A stretch of DNA of 64,000 nucleotides from Pelodictyon phaeoclathratiforme BU-1 (GTDB taxonomy: Bacteria > Bacteroidota > Chlorobiia > Chlorobiales > Chlorobiaceae), in NCBI RefSeq assembly GCF_000020645.1, contig NC_011060.1:1118501-1182500 (forward strand), given 5' to 3'. Shown piece by piece: positions 1 to 10,717 of the stretch (its first letter is position 1; each line of letters opens with the position of its first letter). The notes under the pieces were generated by a model. It was given only the letters and a program-made list of their open reading frames with translations, was not told the DNA's origin and did not search any database. Both the position numbers and the translations under genes were made by a program.

Positions 1-2
1 GG

Positions 3-446
3 CAGAAAGAGCAGGCTGGAAAGTACCGCGATGAGCTGTTGCGCAGGGCTGCAGATTTTGAAAATTTCCGCAAGCAGAAGGAGCGGGAGGCAATGATGGC
101 CTCTTCGAGGGCTCTTGAGAATATTATCAGAGAGTTGCTTCCTGTTATTGATGATGTCAAACGCCTTCTTGACCATGCTCCCCTGAGTGCGGAGAGATCA
201 AGTGAAGCTCGTCCCTATATTGAGGGTGTGGAGATGGTGAAGAAAAATCTGGAAAAGTGGCTTGATGAAAAAGGGGTGAAAGCTATAGCGTCAATAGGGA
301 CAATGCTTGATGTGAACTTCCATGAGGCTATTTCACAGATCGACTCTCCTGATGCAGAGCCGGATATGATTGTTGATGAGTACCAGACAGGGTATCTGCT
401 TGGAGAACGGGTCATCAGACATGCGAAGGTTATCGTAGCCCGGTAG
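3..446 (+). CDS. grpE: GrpE nucleotide exchange factor, 3' part (5' end outside window)
   Basis: GrpE releases ADP from DnaK and so drives the Hsp70 chaperone cycle in the cytoplasm. The reading frame is open from base 3, so the first residues lie outside the window and about 147 C-terminal residues are visible. The beginning is charged and helical (the family's long coiled coil). It is followed by the C-terminal beta domain, with the family's NFHEAI segment and the closing part reading [14 protein letters not shown]. dnaJ follows after 57 bases on the same strand, which fits the common grpE-dnaJ heat-shock arrangement. An hrcA gene may lie upstream but cannot be seen. Identification is firm; the true start is unknown. 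Confidence 0.95.
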   Translation, partial: QKEQAGKYRDELLRRAADFENFRKQKEREAMMASSRALENIIRELLPVIDDVKRLLDHAPLSAERSSEARPYIEGVEMVKKNLEKWLDEKGVKAIASIGTMLDVNFHEAISQIDSPDAEPDMIVDEYQTGYLLGERVIRHAKVIVAR

Positions 447-503
447 ACGGGGTGCTTTTTGTTACAATGAACAAGACATTCAAGAAAATTTGCTGGTTTT
501 ATT

Positions 504-1688
504 ATGAAGAGAGAATATTACGAGGTTCTTGGTGTAGGCCGGACGGCTACCAAGGATGAGATAAAAAAAGCATACAGAAAGCTGGCCTTGCAGTTTCATC
601 CTGACAAGAATCCAGATAACAAGGATGCTGAAGAGCACTTTAAAGAGGTGAATGAAGCCTATGAGGTGCTGAGTAATGATGACAAACGCCGCCGTTATGA
701 CCAGTATGGTCATGCAGGGGTGGGTTCTTCTGCCGCATCCGGTGGTCAGCCGGGTGGTGGCGCCGATTTAAACGATATTTTCAGTGCCTTCAATGACATG
801 TTCAGTGGTGGCAGAAACAGGGGTGGAGGCTCTCCATTTGGCTTTGAAGATGCTTTTGGTGGCGGCAGCAGAAGAGGGCGTGCCTCAGGCGGTATTCCTG
901 GAACCGATTTGAAAATTCGTCTCAAATTAACCCTTGAAGAGATTGCCAAGGGCGTTGAAAAAACACTGAAGATCAAAAAACAGGTTACCTGTAAAGAGTG
1001 TAATGGCAGTGGTTCCAAAACAGGAGCAACCGAGAACTGTTCAACCTGCCATGGCAGCGGGGAGGTTCGGCAGGTTTCAAAAACGATGTTTGGCCAGTTT
1101 GTCAATGTTACGGCCTGTCCGACATGCGGAGGTGAAGGGCGGATTATCAAGGATCGTTGCCCCGCCTGTTATGGTGAAGGTATCAAACTTGGTGAGGTGA
1201 CCGTCAAAGTTGCTGTTCCCTCAGGAGTGGAGAACGGAAACTACCTGACACTTCGCGGCCAGGGCAACTCCGGGCCAAGAGGTGGAGCCGCCGGAGACCT
1301 GATCGTAGTGATTGAGGAGATACCGCACGAGTTTTTCTCTCGCAATGGCGATGATGTGATTTATTCGCTGGCCGTCAGTTTTCCGGATCTTGTTCTTGGT
1401 ACCAAGGTTGAGGTACCAACCCTTGATGGCGCGGTCAAACTGACCATTCCTCCTGCTACACAGCCGGAGACCATGCTGCGCATAGCGGGTCATGGGATCG
1501 GTCATCTGAGAGGATCGGCCAGGGGAGACCAGTTTGTGAAGGTCAATGTTTTTGTTCCGAAAGATCTTTCCCATCAGGACAGGGAGTTGCTGAAAGAGAT
1601 GCAGAAATCAGCAGGAATTTCACCCTCAGCCCATAATGACAGGAATGCGAAAAGTTTTTTTGAAAAAGCGCGTGATATCTTCAGTTAA
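504..1688 (+). CDS. dnaJ: Chaperone protein DnaJ (Hsp40)
   Basis: DnaJ delivers unfolded clients to DnaK and stimulates its ATPase. The 394-residue protein has the full type I layout. A J domain covers residues 1-70 with HPD at 32-34, followed by a Gly/Phe-rich stretch at about 75-130. Four zinc-binding CxxCxGxG modules ([32 protein letters not shown]) lie at about 165-230, and the C-terminal substrate-binding domains follow. The length is typical. It follows grpE closely and is followed by a strong hairpin terminator shared with the convergent malic enzyme gene. Nothing unusual is seen. Confidence 0.98.
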   Translation: MKREYYEVLGVGRTATKDEIKKAYRKLALQFHPDKNPDNKDAEEHFKEVNEAYEVLSNDDKRRRYDQYGHAGVGSSAASGGQPGGGADLNDIFSAFNDMFSGGRNRGGGSPFGFEDAFGGGSRRGRASGGIPGTDLKIRLKLTLEEIAKGVEKTLKIKKQVTCKECNGSGSKTGATENCSTCHGSGEVRQVSKTMFGQFVNVTACPTCGGEGRIIKDRCPACYGEGIKLGEVTVKVAVPSGVENGNYLTLRGQGNSGPRGGAAGDLIVVIEEIPHEFFSRNGDDVIYSLAVSFPDLVLGTKVEVPTLDGAVKLTIPPATQPETMLRIAGHGIGHLRGSARGDQFVKVNVFVPKDLSHQDRELLKEMQKSAGISPSAHNDRNAKSFFEKARDIFS

Positions 1689-1724
1689 GATGAGGCGGTC
1701 GTGATCCTGGATGAATTGCAAGGC

Positions 1725-1760
1725 AAAAAAAAAGCTACCCGCGAGGGTAGCTTTTTTTTG
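1725..1760. terminator. Bidirectional intrinsic terminator between dnaJ and the malic enzyme gene
   Basis: The arms GCTACCC (1734-1740) and GGGTAGC (1745-1751) form a stem with a 4-base loop. A run of A lies on the left and a run of T on the right, so it can end transcription from both convergent genes. Confidence 0.93.
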
Positions 1761-1777
1761 TAGATCACATTCTTTTC

Positions 1778-3007
1778 TCAGTCAAGCAATGCACTTACCA
1801 GCGATTCCAACTCCAGTTCATCCTCTGCGAGGCTGCCTTCCAGGCCTGTTTTTGAGATAACGTCAACAATATTTCGCACAACATCCTTATTGAAGGCGGT
1901 TGGCATTAAATTGTCGCGAGTCGGCTCGATGGAGTATGCGATTGAGGTCGCTACAGCCATTTTGATTTCAGGGGTAACTTTTTTGATGCCGCTTAAAAAC
2001 AAGCCCTTGAAGAGGCCAGGGAAAACGAGGGCATTATTAACCTGATTTGGCAGATCCGAGCGGCCTGTTCCAACAACACTGGCGCCAGCCTTGTAGGCAA
2101 GGTCAGGCATGATTTCCGGTTCCGGATTGGCCATGGCAAAGATAAATGGCGAACTGTTCATTCCCTCAACCATAGCGGGAGTTACGATGTTGCCAATTGA
2201 GACGCCGACAAAAACATCAGCGCCGACCATGCTGCTCTGCAAATCGCCTTGATGTTTTGCCTTGTTGCTGATTGCCGCGATTCCCTGCTTGATGGAATTC
2301 ATGCCCGGACGACCTTCGTAGAGTGCGCCCTGGGTATCAACAAGCATAACCTCTTTGACCTGCGCATGAATCAGAAGCCTTGCAATGGCAATACCGGCAG
2401 CTCCGGCGCCATTGATGATAACCGTGAGATCTCCAATCTTTTTGCCGGTTATACGGCAGGCATTGATGATAGCCGCCATGGTAACGATTGCAGTACCGTC
2501 CTGATCATCATGGAAAACCGGGATTGAGAGCTCTTTTTCGAGACGCTCAAAAATTTCAAAGCATCTTGGCGCTGAAATATCTTCAAGATTGATGCCCGCA
2601 AAACTGGGCTCAATCATTTTGCAGAATTGTATGATCTCTTCAACGTCGGTTGAGTTGATGCAGAGCGGAATAGCATCAATATCGGCAAACTCCTTGAAAA
2701 TGATCGCTTTGCCCTCCATGACCGGCATGGCGGCTTCCGGCCCGAGGTCGCCGAGACCAAGAATTGCGGTACCATCAGATACAATCGCAACCTGGTTTGC
2801 CCGATTGGTCAGGGTATAGGATTTCTGTTTATCAAGGCTGATCTCAGTGCAGACAGCAGCCACACCCGGAGTATAAGCCAAAGAAAGGTCATCTTTGGTT
2901 TTTATGCTGACTTTTGAACGGATTTCGATTTTGCCGCGCGATTTGAGATGTAATTCTATTGATTGTTTTGAATAGTCCATGTGTTTTAACGATGACTCCC
3001 TGGTCAT
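1778..3007 (-). CDS. NAD(P)-dependent malic enzyme (malate dehydrogenase, decarboxylating)
   Basis: This enzyme oxidatively decarboxylates malate to pyruvate and produces NAD(P)H, linking C4 acids to pyruvate in the cytoplasm. The 409-residue protein is of the short bacterial type without a phosphotransacetylase domain. Signatures are SLAYTPGVA near residue 50, GDLGPEAAMPVMEGKA near 105, FHDDQDGTA near 165, and a Rossmann NGAGAAG near 200. An alternative start nine codons further in (2980, reading MDYSKQ) is more typical for the family; neither start has a clear ribosome binding site. The gene stands alone and converges on dnaJ. Cofactor preference cannot be read with confidence. Confidence 0.94.
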   Translation of the reverse strand: MTRESSLKHMDYSKQSIELHLKSRGKIEIRSKVSIKTKDDLSLAYTPGVAAVCTEISLDKQKSYTLTNRANQVAIVSDGTAILGLGDLGPEAAMPVMEGKAIIFKEFADIDAIPLCINSTDVEEIIQFCKMIEPSFAGINLEDISAPRCFEIFERLEKELSIPVFHDDQDGTAIVTMAAIINACRITGKKIGDLTVIINGAGAAGIAIARLLIHAQVKEVMLVDTQGALYEGRPGMNSIKQGIAAISNKAKHQGDLQSSMVGADVFVGVSIGNIVTPAMVEGMNSSPFIFAMANPEPEIMPDLAYKAGASVVGTGRSDLPNQVNNALVFPGLFKGLFLSGIKKVTPEIKMAVATSIAYSIEPTRDNLMPTAFNKDVVRNIVDVISKTGLEGSLAEDELELESLVSALLD

Positions 3008-3172
3008 GATCTTGGATGATAGAAAAATGAGCTTGTCGTGCCGGGTGGTAAGATGGTGAACGCAGACAAGCGTATCAAACCATTTCCGGGAAAGGTATAC
3101 AGGCGGACAAGGTAATGAGAAAACGACCCAATATAGTTTTTTTTATGGCCTTTCTATGCCCTTGCCGTCCAA

Positions 3173-3211
3173 CTGTCAACACATTATCAGGTTCCGTGAG
3201 TGTGTTGACAG
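3173..3211. promoter_or_regulatory. Inverted repeat with TTGACA in each arm, upstream of the malic enzyme gene
   Basis: CTGTCAACAC (3173-3182) and GTGTTGACAG (3202-3211) are a perfect 10-bp inverted repeat with a 19-base spacer in the intergenic region. Each arm contains TTGACA read outward. On the minus strand TTGACA (3179-3174) is followed 17 bases later by TAGAAA, an acceptable -35/-10 pair for the malic enzyme gene. It could be an operator, a promoter with a repeated -35 box, or a hairpin. This is inferred from sequence only. Confidence 0.45.
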
Positions 3212-3250
3212 TGAATTATAGGTAATAATCAGTTTTGCCGGATAATGATG

Positions 3251-3727
3251 TTAGTTCCCATTTTTTTTGTAGGCCTTGTTCACCTCTTCAACGTAGTTGG
3301 CGATAACGCTCTGATCAGAGAGCTGATTGGGAGCAAAGATCTTTTCTGCAAGAATGGTGCTGCCGATAAGGTTGAGTTTCAGTTGTGGAAGATAGAGGAG
3401 GTTTGCCATCAGTTCAGGACTTCCGCAGGTGAGAAAGAGGGCGATTTTTTTCCCCTGAATGCAACTTTTCAGGTTGCTTTGCAAGAGCGCACCAAGGAGT
3501 TCGGACGATACCAGCAGATAGTAAATCGGGGCGCCCATAATCACAACATCAAACTCTTTGACGAAGCTGTAATCACCTGTTTTTTTGCATTTTGCTTTTT
3601 CGACATACGCGCCTGTTTCAGCAAGTTTGCGGCCTATCGAATCAATGAGTTGTTCGGTCGATCCACCTGCAGTTTTGCTGTCGAAAAGGATAATGGCTTT
3701 CATGGGAGTGGCGGCAGTGTGTGTCAT
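3251..3727 (-). CDS. Flavodoxin-family protein
   Basis: This is a small FMN-binding electron carrier or a flavodoxin-like NAD(P)H-dependent oxidoreductase. The 158-residue protein shows the fold's opening beta strand and phosphate loop (AIILFDSKTAGGSTEQL), then the central strand and loop DVVIMGAPIYY. The C-terminus ends in a helix rich in Lys and Asn. A second start eight codons in (3703, MKAIIL) begins directly at the first strand and may be the real one. It lies downstream of gap, but a strong terminator separates them. Its redox partner cannot be deduced. Confidence 0.85.
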   Translation of the reverse strand: MTHTAATPMKAIILFDSKTAGGSTEQLIDSIGRKLAETGAYVEKAKCKKTGDYSFVKEFDVVIMGAPIYYLLVSSELLGALLQSNLKSCIQGKKIALFLTCGSPELMANLLYLPQLKLNLIGSTILAEKIFAPNQLSDQSVIANYVEEVNKAYKKNGN

Positions 3728-3796
3728 AAGAAAAAAGGATAGTTGCGTTGACCACAGAACTGTAATTATCTGGAGAGAGAAGAGAGAGTAAAGTAC

Positions 3797-3831
3797 AAAA
3801 AAAAGCGCTCCAGTTAAGAGCGCCTTTTTTT
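3797..3831. terminator. Intrinsic terminator downstream of gap
   Basis: GCGCTC (3805-3810) and GAGCGC (3818-3823) form a stem with a 7-base loop. A-rich sequence lies on the left and T-rich on the right. Reading the minus strand, it follows the gap stop codon and ends in a T run. Confidence 0.93.
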
Positions 3832-3857
3832 AAATCACCTCTGAGGAAGAGCCAATT

Positions 3858-4937
<1,080 letters not shown>

Positions 4938-4974
4938 CTAAAAATACTCCCTAAGATATGATATACAACTGGAA

Positions 4975-6408
4975 TTATTCAGGAATTTTTTTTAAACATT
5001 CTGTTAAAAGATTTTTCAGGTTACCAAAGCTTCCATTACTGAGCAGGACAACTACATCATTTTCATTCAGTTGCGGGTGAAGAAATTCTACAATATCAGC
5101 CGGATAGTTGGTCGGGTTTTCGCCTGCGAGAAAGACATCCTTTCCCTGATTTTGCAGCTCCTGTTTCAGCCGTCCGGTATTCAGTGATTGCTCGGCTCCG
5201 TAGCGTTCAGGCCGATGAACCATTCCCATGACAACAATTGAAGCCGGGCCAAAACACTCTGCAAGTTCCTGCTGGAAGATGTTTCGGGTGGTAGTGTTTG
5301 AGCGAGGTTCAAAACAGGCAATAATCCGTCTTCCGGTATACAGCTCTCCCAGAGCTTCAAGAGTTACCCGGATGGCTGTCGGATGATGGGCGAAATCCTC
5401 AACGAGTGTGATGTTATGCGCATAGGTGCCGACAATTTCCATACGCCGTTTCGGGCGCTTAAAGAGAGGCATGGCGCGTATGATGGCTTCAACAGAAAGA
5501 CCACTGTGGGTTGCTGCAGCAATTGCTGCAAGGGAGTTCATGATATTGTAGTTGCCGAAGAGGGGTATGCGGATGCTGCCGAGGAGAGTTCCCTGATAGA
5601 GAAGGTCAAAGGTTGATGCCTCGCTGTCTGCCGACAGGTTACAGGCGCTCCACTCTGACTCCCTGGTCAAACCAAACCGCTCAACCCTGCAAAATGCCCT
5701 GGAGGCAACTTCAAGAGCAACCTTGTCATCACCATTCACCAGCAGAGTTCCGTTACCGGGGATCAGATTGACAAAAAGCCTGAAACTGCGTTTGATATCC
5801 TCAAGAGAGTCGAAAATATCGGCGTGATCAAATTCAATATTATTAATGATGGCGATGTCGGGGCGGTAAAGCAGGAACTTGCTTCGTTTGTCGAAAAAGG
5901 CGGTATCGTATTCATCACCCTCCGTCACAAAAAAGCCCTCTTCACTGCGCCCTGAAGCCCGGCAGCCAAGAGAAAAGTTTTCAGGGATGCCTCCAACCAG
6001 AAATCCCGGTTTGAGCCCGCCATGTTCAAGCAACCAGGCGACAAGAGAGGTTGTGGTTGTTTTGCCGTGGGTGCCCGCCACCACAATGGAGCTGTTATGG
6101 GCGATCAGGTGGCGTCGAACCAGCTCCGGCATGGAGAGAAGCTCAAGATGATGGTTCAGGGCATATTCGAGTTCAGGGTTTCCACGGCTTATCGCATTGC
6201 CGACAATGACGAAATCCGGTGAGGCGCTCTGCAGGTTAGAATCGGAAAAACCGCTGAAATAGCGGATATTATGGTCGTCAAGATAGCTGCTCATAGGCGG
6301 ATAGAGCTGCGTATCAGAGCCGCTGATGGCATGACCTGCGTGGGAAAGTGCGACGGCAACGGATGCCATTGCCGTACCTCCGATACCGAGAAAATAGAAG
6401 GAACTCAT
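4975..6408 (-). CDS. mpl: UDP-N-acetylmuramate:L-alanyl-gamma-D-glutamyl-meso-diaminopimelate ligase (Mpl)
   Basis: Mpl reattaches recycled murein tripeptide to UDP-MurNAc, saving peptidoglycan material in the cytoplasm. The protein is a Mur ligase with an N-terminal Rossmann motif (GIGGTAMASVA), an ATP loop (GTHGKTTTTSLVAWL), the central GDEYDTAFFDKRSKF segment that favours Mpl over MurC, and a C-terminal domain with ACFEPRSNTT. I chose the internal ATG at 6408 (MSSFYFLG) because the family starts at this strand. The frame is open further up to 6456, adding 16 Gln-rich residues of low likelihood. It diverges from the aminotransferase gene across about 300 bases that hold both promoters. Confidence 0.9.
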   Translation of the reverse strand: MSSFYFLGIGGTAMASVAVALSHAGHAISGSDTQLYPPMSSYLDDHNIRYFSGFSDSNLQSASPDFVIVGNAISRGNPELEYALNHHLELLSMPELVRRHLIAHNSSIVVAGTHGKTTTTSLVAWLLEHGGLKPGFLVGGIPENFSLGCRASGRSEEGFFVTEGDEYDTAFFDKRSKFLLYRPDIAIINNIEFDHADIFDSLEDIKRSFRLFVNLIPGNGTLLVNGDDKVALEVASRAFCRVERFGLTRESEWSACNLSADSEASTFDLLYQGTLLGSIRIPLFGNYNIMNSLAAIAAATHSGLSVEAIIRAMPLFKRPKRRMEIVGTYAHNITLVEDFAHHPTAIRVTLEALGELYTGRRIIACFEPRSNTTTRNIFQQELAECFGPASIVVMGMVHRPERYGAEQSLNTGRLKQELQNQGKDVFLAGENPTNYPADIVEFLHPQLNENDVVVLLSNGSFGNLKNLLTECLKKIPE

Positions 6409-6704
6409 CGTTGACTGGATTGTCTGTTTCTGGTTACTGTGTTGCATCTGCAACATGCAAGCTGGCTTATAGATACATAAAAAATCGTATAGCGTGCAAG
6501 AGGAGAGCTATGAAACATGCATCCCGCACGGCTCTCACACTCTCCTTTGGCGCTCTTGTACCAACCGAGTACCAATTTTTTTTAATGTGTGGTTACGCGC
6601 ATAAAAAAAAGCTCTTCCGAAAGAATTTCCCTTATGGTGTAAAAGAATCAAATGAATCTGTATTTTACCCCAACAGTCTTAATAGATCTCAACCATTACC
6701 AGTT

Positions 6705-7820
6705 ATGCAGTTTATCGACCTGCTTTCGCAGAAAGACCGGATACGGGCAGCGCTTCTCCATCGCATTGAAGGCATACTGGATCGTGGCCAGTTTATCATG
6801 GGCCCTGAGGTGACCGAACTCGAATCACGTCTGGCCTCTTATGTTGGTTCACGTTACTGCGTCTCTTGCTCCTCAGGAACCGACGCCCTGCTCATGCCTC
6901 TCCTTGCCAAAGGGGTCGGGCCGGGAGATGCCGTGCTTACCACCCCCTTTACCTTTGTTGCAACCGCTGAAGTGATCAGTCTGGCGGGAGCAACGCCCAT
7001 CTTTGTTGATGTCTTGCCCGACACCTTCAACATGGATCCCGATCTTGTCGGTTATGCTGTCGATGATGCTGTACAGCGGGGGTTGAAACCCAAAGCGCTC
7101 ATCCCCGTCGATCTCTTCGGTCTGACAGCGGATTATGATCGTCTTCAGGCGGTTGCTGATGCTTACAGAATCTGGATTCTTGAGGATGCTGCCCAAAGTT
7201 TCGGCGCCAGCTTCAAGGGGCGCAGGGCGGGCAGTTTCGGCCTTGTTGGAGCAACCTCTTTTTTTCCGGCCAAGCCACTTGGCTGCTATGGTGATGGGGG
7301 GGCGATTTTTACCGATGACGAAGAGCTCGACACGCTTTTACGCTCCATCAGGGTGCATGGCAGCGGTATCGACAAATACAGCAACGACCGTATCGGTATC
7401 AACGGACGGCTTGATTCAATCCAGGCGGCAGTGCTGCTCGAAAAGCTCACCATCTTTGATGACGAACTTGAAGCTCGCCAGCGCATAGCCGATCTCTACA
7501 GCGAGAGGCTGCAGGGCCGGTTTATCGTTCCTCATATTCCAGCACACTACCGCTCTGCATGGGCGCAATACTCTCTGCTTGCCGCCTCATCTGCTGAGCG
7601 GGATCAGCTCATGCAGGCCTTGCAGCAGGAAGGAATTCCAACGATGATCTATTACAAGATTCCCCTCCATCTCCAGAAAGCCTACGATTTTCTCGGCTAT
7701 AAAGCCGGAGATTATCCCGTTTCGGAAGAGCTGAGCAGCCGAATTTTTTCGCTCCCGATGCACCCTTATCTCAAGGAAGAGGATGTTGAGCGTATCTGTT
7801 CCCTGCTTCTGTCGGCCTGA
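6705..7820 (+). CDS. DegT/DnrJ/EryC1 family PLP-dependent aminotransferase
   Basis: Members of this family transfer an amino group to keto sugars for cell-surface polysaccharides or secondary metabolites. From the ATG at 6705 (MQFIDL) the protein is 371 residues, the normal length. It shows SCSSGTDALLM (phosphate-binding region), an EDAAQSFGA segment with the PLP-contacting aspartate, and FFPAKPLGCYGDGG with the PLP lysine near residue 190. The frame is open 119 codons upstream, but that part overlaps mpl on the other strand and lacks family character, so I did not use it. There is no sugar pathway neighbour, so the substrate is unknown. Confidence 0.92.
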   Translation: MQFIDLLSQKDRIRAALLHRIEGILDRGQFIMGPEVTELESRLASYVGSRYCVSCSSGTDALLMPLLAKGVGPGDAVLTTPFTFVATAEVISLAGATPIFVDVLPDTFNMDPDLVGYAVDDAVQRGLKPKALIPVDLFGLTADYDRLQAVADAYRIWILEDAAQSFGASFKGRRAGSFGLVGATSFFPAKPLGCYGDGGAIFTDDEELDTLLRSIRVHGSGIDKYSNDRIGINGRLDSIQAAVLLEKLTIFDDELEARQRIADLYSERLQGRFIVPHIPAHYRSAWAQYSLLAASSAERDQLMQALQQEGIPTMIYYKIPLHLQKAYDFLGYKAGDYPVSEELSSRIFSLPMHPYLKEEDVERICSLLLSA

Positions 7821-7912
7821 TCTATCGGTTGGCCCTCTGCAACATCGCATAGAGTCATTCGGAGAAGGGTGGACGGCAGACAATAGCAGCCTGTTAATGG
7901 CACTTTCGGGAT

Positions 7913-9226
7913 TCAGTGCTGTTCGTTCAGGTGTACTGTGCCCGGAAACTTGATACGGACGTAGATACCCGCAACCATGACCAGAGAGTTGATGGCACCG
8001 ACAACAATAAACGGTGCCTTCGGGCTCATGGAGTCAAACAATCGTCCTCCGAGTGTCGTGATGATAAGGATTCCCACGGCGCCGCTGATATTGAACATAC
8101 CGATAACCGACCCCCGCTCTGCCTTTGGCGCCTCCTGTCCGATGAGAGACTGCGAACCGAGAAAGGCGCTGATTTGCCCTATGCCGAGGAGCACGAAATT
8201 GACAATTGAAGCAGGTTCATGCGGATTGCTGATCAGCCCCAGCGAAAGATAGCCGATGCTTGCCAGTCCCATGCAGATTGTCAGTGCAGTAACCCGGTTC
8301 CATCGGTCGATAAGTGGACCGATAACCGGCGCCCAGAGCAGTGCCGCAGCCTGTGAGATAATAAAAATCATCATTCCCTTTTTGACCGCTTCGGCAGGCG
8401 CCATACCCATGGCTATTCCAGCAGTCGTTCCCCACAAAGGCAGAAAGGTGCCGATAATGGATTGATCACCCCTCGCAACAAAGGCGGCAGCGTAAGAGAG
8501 AAGGATGCGCGGATTTTTGGCACACCGGATGCCGCTGGTAACAAGAGAGCGAAGAGCAGGACGATCCTTTTTGCTCACCTCCGTGCCGCCCTTCAGACCA
8601 AAGGCAACAACCACTGCCGAAACCAGCGCAACTCCGGCAATGGCAAGATGCGTATAGAGCCCGGCATCACTGCCGCTGAACCCCTTCGCAACAAGCTGCA
8701 TCGGCAAGCCGCCGAAAAAGCTGTTCAGCACCACAATACCAAGACCATTAAGAAATCCGGTTATGGCAATCAGTTTTCCCCGCGACCGTTCAGCAGGATA
8801 GTCGATCATCACCGTCGAGAGCGCACCGGTCACCGCAACAATACCGAGTGCATAAATCATCCTGTAGAGAGTTAAATCAAAAACGGATCGTGAAAGCGGA
8901 TAGAGCGCATAAGCCACTGCAAGCAGAAAAAAACCGGCGCTGTAGACCGGTTTTCGCCCGATACGATCCATCAGAACCCCGGCAGGCACAAAAAAGAGCA
9001 GCGTGACAACTTCCGTCCAGAAAACCAGATTGCCGCTGATGGTTCCCTGCTGCGAAGTGGGAATTTTCAGATGCTCGTTGAGGATATAAGCCTGACCGAT
9101 CGAGACAAAGGTGACCAGCCCGATAGAAAAGAAAGCCGCATAGAGATAGGTCAGAGCGTGGCGGGGCAGCACCGACGGCGCCAGAGTAATCGGCCCCATT
9201 TTATGGAGGGTTGATGGTTCGTTCAT
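7913..9226 (-). CDS. Major facilitator superfamily transporter
   Basis: This is an inner-membrane secondary transporter of 437 residues with about 12 hydrophobic segments. The MFS loop 2-3 signature is visible as GVLMDRIGRKPVYS near residue 85, and the typical repeat of two six-helix halves is seen. It begins 19 bases after the alpha/beta hydrolase gene on the same strand, so the two probably form an operon. Substrate and direction of transport cannot be told from the sequence. Confidence 0.9.
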   Translation of the reverse strand: MNEPSTLHKMGPITLAPSVLPRHALTYLYAAFFSIGLVTFVSIGQAYILNEHLKIPTSQQGTISGNLVFWTEVVTLLFFVPAGVLMDRIGRKPVYSAGFFLLAVAYALYPLSRSVFDLTLYRMIYALGIVAVTGALSTVMIDYPAERSRGKLIAITGFLNGLGIVVLNSFFGGLPMQLVAKGFSGSDAGLYTHLAIAGVALVSAVVVAFGLKGGTEVSKKDRPALRSLVTSGIRCAKNPRILLSYAAAFVARGDQSIIGTFLPLWGTTAGIAMGMAPAEAVKKGMMIFIISQAAALLWAPVIGPLIDRWNRVTALTICMGLASIGYLSLGLISNPHEPASIVNFVLLGIGQISAFLGSQSLIGQEAPKAERGSVIGMFNISGAVGILIITTLGGRLFDSMSPKAPFIVVGAINSLVMVAGIYVRIKFPGTVHLNEQH

Positions 9227-9245
9227 GCAGAGGTTATTGAGTTTT

Positions 9246-10154
9246 CTAAACGACTCTTTTCAAAAATTTCCTGACGGCCACAAGAAAGGCTTCAGGCTGT
9301 TCCTCGTGTGGCAGATGCCCGCAATCGGGTACAACTACCAGCTCAGCACAGGGAAGTTCACGGGCAAGCCGGATGCTCTCCTCTGTTTTGACGGTCAAGT
9401 CGTGTTCACCCGTAATGACGAGTGATGGCAGCGACATGGTTTTCAGCCGCTTCTCCAACTGGAGATGATGTGTTTCCAAAAAAAGCTCCCAAAAGGCTCT
9501 CGACCAGTTGCCATGCATCAGGTCACTGCGAAACTCGGCAAGAACAGCGTCGCCCAACCGCTCCTTGTTGTGCCAGAAGCCGCGAATATTACGGTCGTAG
9601 AGTCTGGTGATGAGGAATTTCATCAGACGAGAAAAAACCGGTGTCATGGCTTTCATGACAGGCTTCATGAAGGCAGGAACTTCACTGGTGGCATAGCCGC
9701 TGTAAATCATGGCGCCGGCAAGCACCACTCCCTCAACATGCTGCGGATGGCGGAGTGCTGTCAAAAGCGCCAGGGTGCCCCCCGTTGAATTGCCAACCAG
9801 CACCGCTTTGCTGAAACCAAGTTTTTTTATCAGTGCGATAACGAGGTCACTCTGGGCTTCAGGAGTGTAACTGACCCCTGTGGCCTTTGAGGGCAGAGGG
9901 CGTGAGGTATAACCAAAAGCAGGACGGTCGAAGGCCAGGACCGTTGTTGTTTTCGCCAGTTCATCAAATACGAGGCGCCATGAGCGGAGACTCAGAAAAC
10001 TGCCATGCAGCAGTACCACGAGCGGCTTTCCGCTGCCAGCCATCCGGTAATGAACCTTAAAGCCGTTAACCTCAATAAAGCGCTTCTCAGGAGAGGTTTG
10101 TTTCCCGTTCGTAGCGTACGTTCCCTTGGCGATCAGTGTTGCTCTTTCAGGCAT
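9246..10154 (-). CDS. Alpha/beta hydrolase
   Basis: This is a 302-residue soluble hydrolase. The oxyanion segment LLHGSFLSLRSW lies near residue 50. The nucleophile elbow GNSTGG (Gly-x-Ser-x-Gly) is near 120, the acid residue in TGEHDLTV near 255, and the catalytic histidine in DCGHLPHEEQPE near 280. The fold and triad are complete, so it should be active on an ester or C-C bond. It shares an operon with the MFS gene downstream. The substrate is unknown. Confidence 0.9.
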   Translation of the reverse strand: MPERATLIAKGTYATNGKQTSPEKRFIEVNGFKVHYRMAGSGKPLVVLLHGSFLSLRSWRLVFDELAKTTTVLAFDRPAFGYTSRPLPSKATGVSYTPEAQSDLVIALIKKLGFSKAVLVGNSTGGTLALLTALRHPQHVEGVVLAGAMIYSGYATSEVPAFMKPVMKAMTPVFSRLMKFLITRLYDRNIRGFWHNKERLGDAVLAEFRSDLMHGNWSRAFWELFLETHHLQLEKRLKTMSLPSLVITGEHDLTVKTEESIRLARELPCAELVVVPDCGHLPHEEQPEAFLVAVRKFLKRVV

Positions 10155-10185
10155 GGTTGCAGCGGTTTATAATGCGGCCCAATTT

Positions 10186-10443
10186 TCAATGGTTTGATGA
10201 TGTAGATGCAGATATTGGTATCTCCTCGCGAATCTGCTCTTCAGGCTCCTCTCGCTGCAATTGAAACCCTGGCTCAAACTCCTCCAGAGCAGTGTCAAGC
10301 ATTGCCCATGACTTATCAATCGGCAACAGTAAAACTCCATTACCGAAATGTTTGATAAGAACATCGGTGCCCTTAAACCGGTACTCCTTGGGCAATCGGA
10401 TAGCCTGGCTCTGCCCGGATGGCAAAATGCGTGCAGTATCCAT
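10186..10443 (-). CDS. AbrB/VapB-like antitoxin-type protein (no toxin partner beside it)
   Basis: This is an 85-residue protein. Its N-terminus TARILPSGQSQAIRLPKEY is the swapped-hairpin DNA-binding fold of VapB/AbrB antitoxins. The C-terminus is acidic and would normally clamp a PIN-domain VapC toxin. No PIN gene follows: the next gene downstream is the hydrolase. It is therefore an orphan antitoxin or a stand-alone repressor. It closes a run of three small minus-strand ORFs (DUF4160, DUF2442, AbrB) with short gaps. Confidence 0.75.
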   Translation of the reverse strand: MDTARILPSGQSQAIRLPKEYRFKGTDVLIKHFGNGVLLLPIDKSWAMLDTALEEFEPGFQLQREEPEEQIREEIPISASTSSNH

Positions 10444-10464
10444 ACTCTCTCCTTAACCGACCAT

Positions 10465-10716
10465 TTACAGTGCTGTCTCGCCATGAACCCATAATTCATG
10501 CTCGCTAATATCAATATCTTTCTGCCAAATAACTGCGTAACCACCCACATCCACCTTCACTGCACTGAACAGTGCTGCGTTTTTTAAGGGAGCAAACATC
10601 TCTTTCTCAAGCAAAGGTTTAATGTCATAGGTTTTCTTCTGATGATTATCAAATTCAACGAGAAGTGAATAATCGTCAATTGCTGTGGCACTTATGATTT
10701 TTGGATGATTCATCAT
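10465..10716 (-). CDS. DUF2442 domain protein
   Basis: This 83-residue protein matches the DUF2442 pattern: an opening strand with DYSLLVEFDNHQKKTYDIKP, then a central SAVKVDVGGYAVIW and an ending with DISEHELW. DUF2442 and DUF4160 proteins are very often encoded together as a toxin-antitoxin-like pair; their biochemical role is not established. It starts one base after the DUF4160 stop codon, so the two are cotranscribed. Confidence 0.82.
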   Translation of the reverse strand: MMNHPKIISATAIDDYSLLVEFDNHQKKTYDIKPLLEKEMFAPLKNAALFSAVKVDVGGYAVIWQKDIDISEHELWVHGETAL

Positions 10717-10717
10717 A

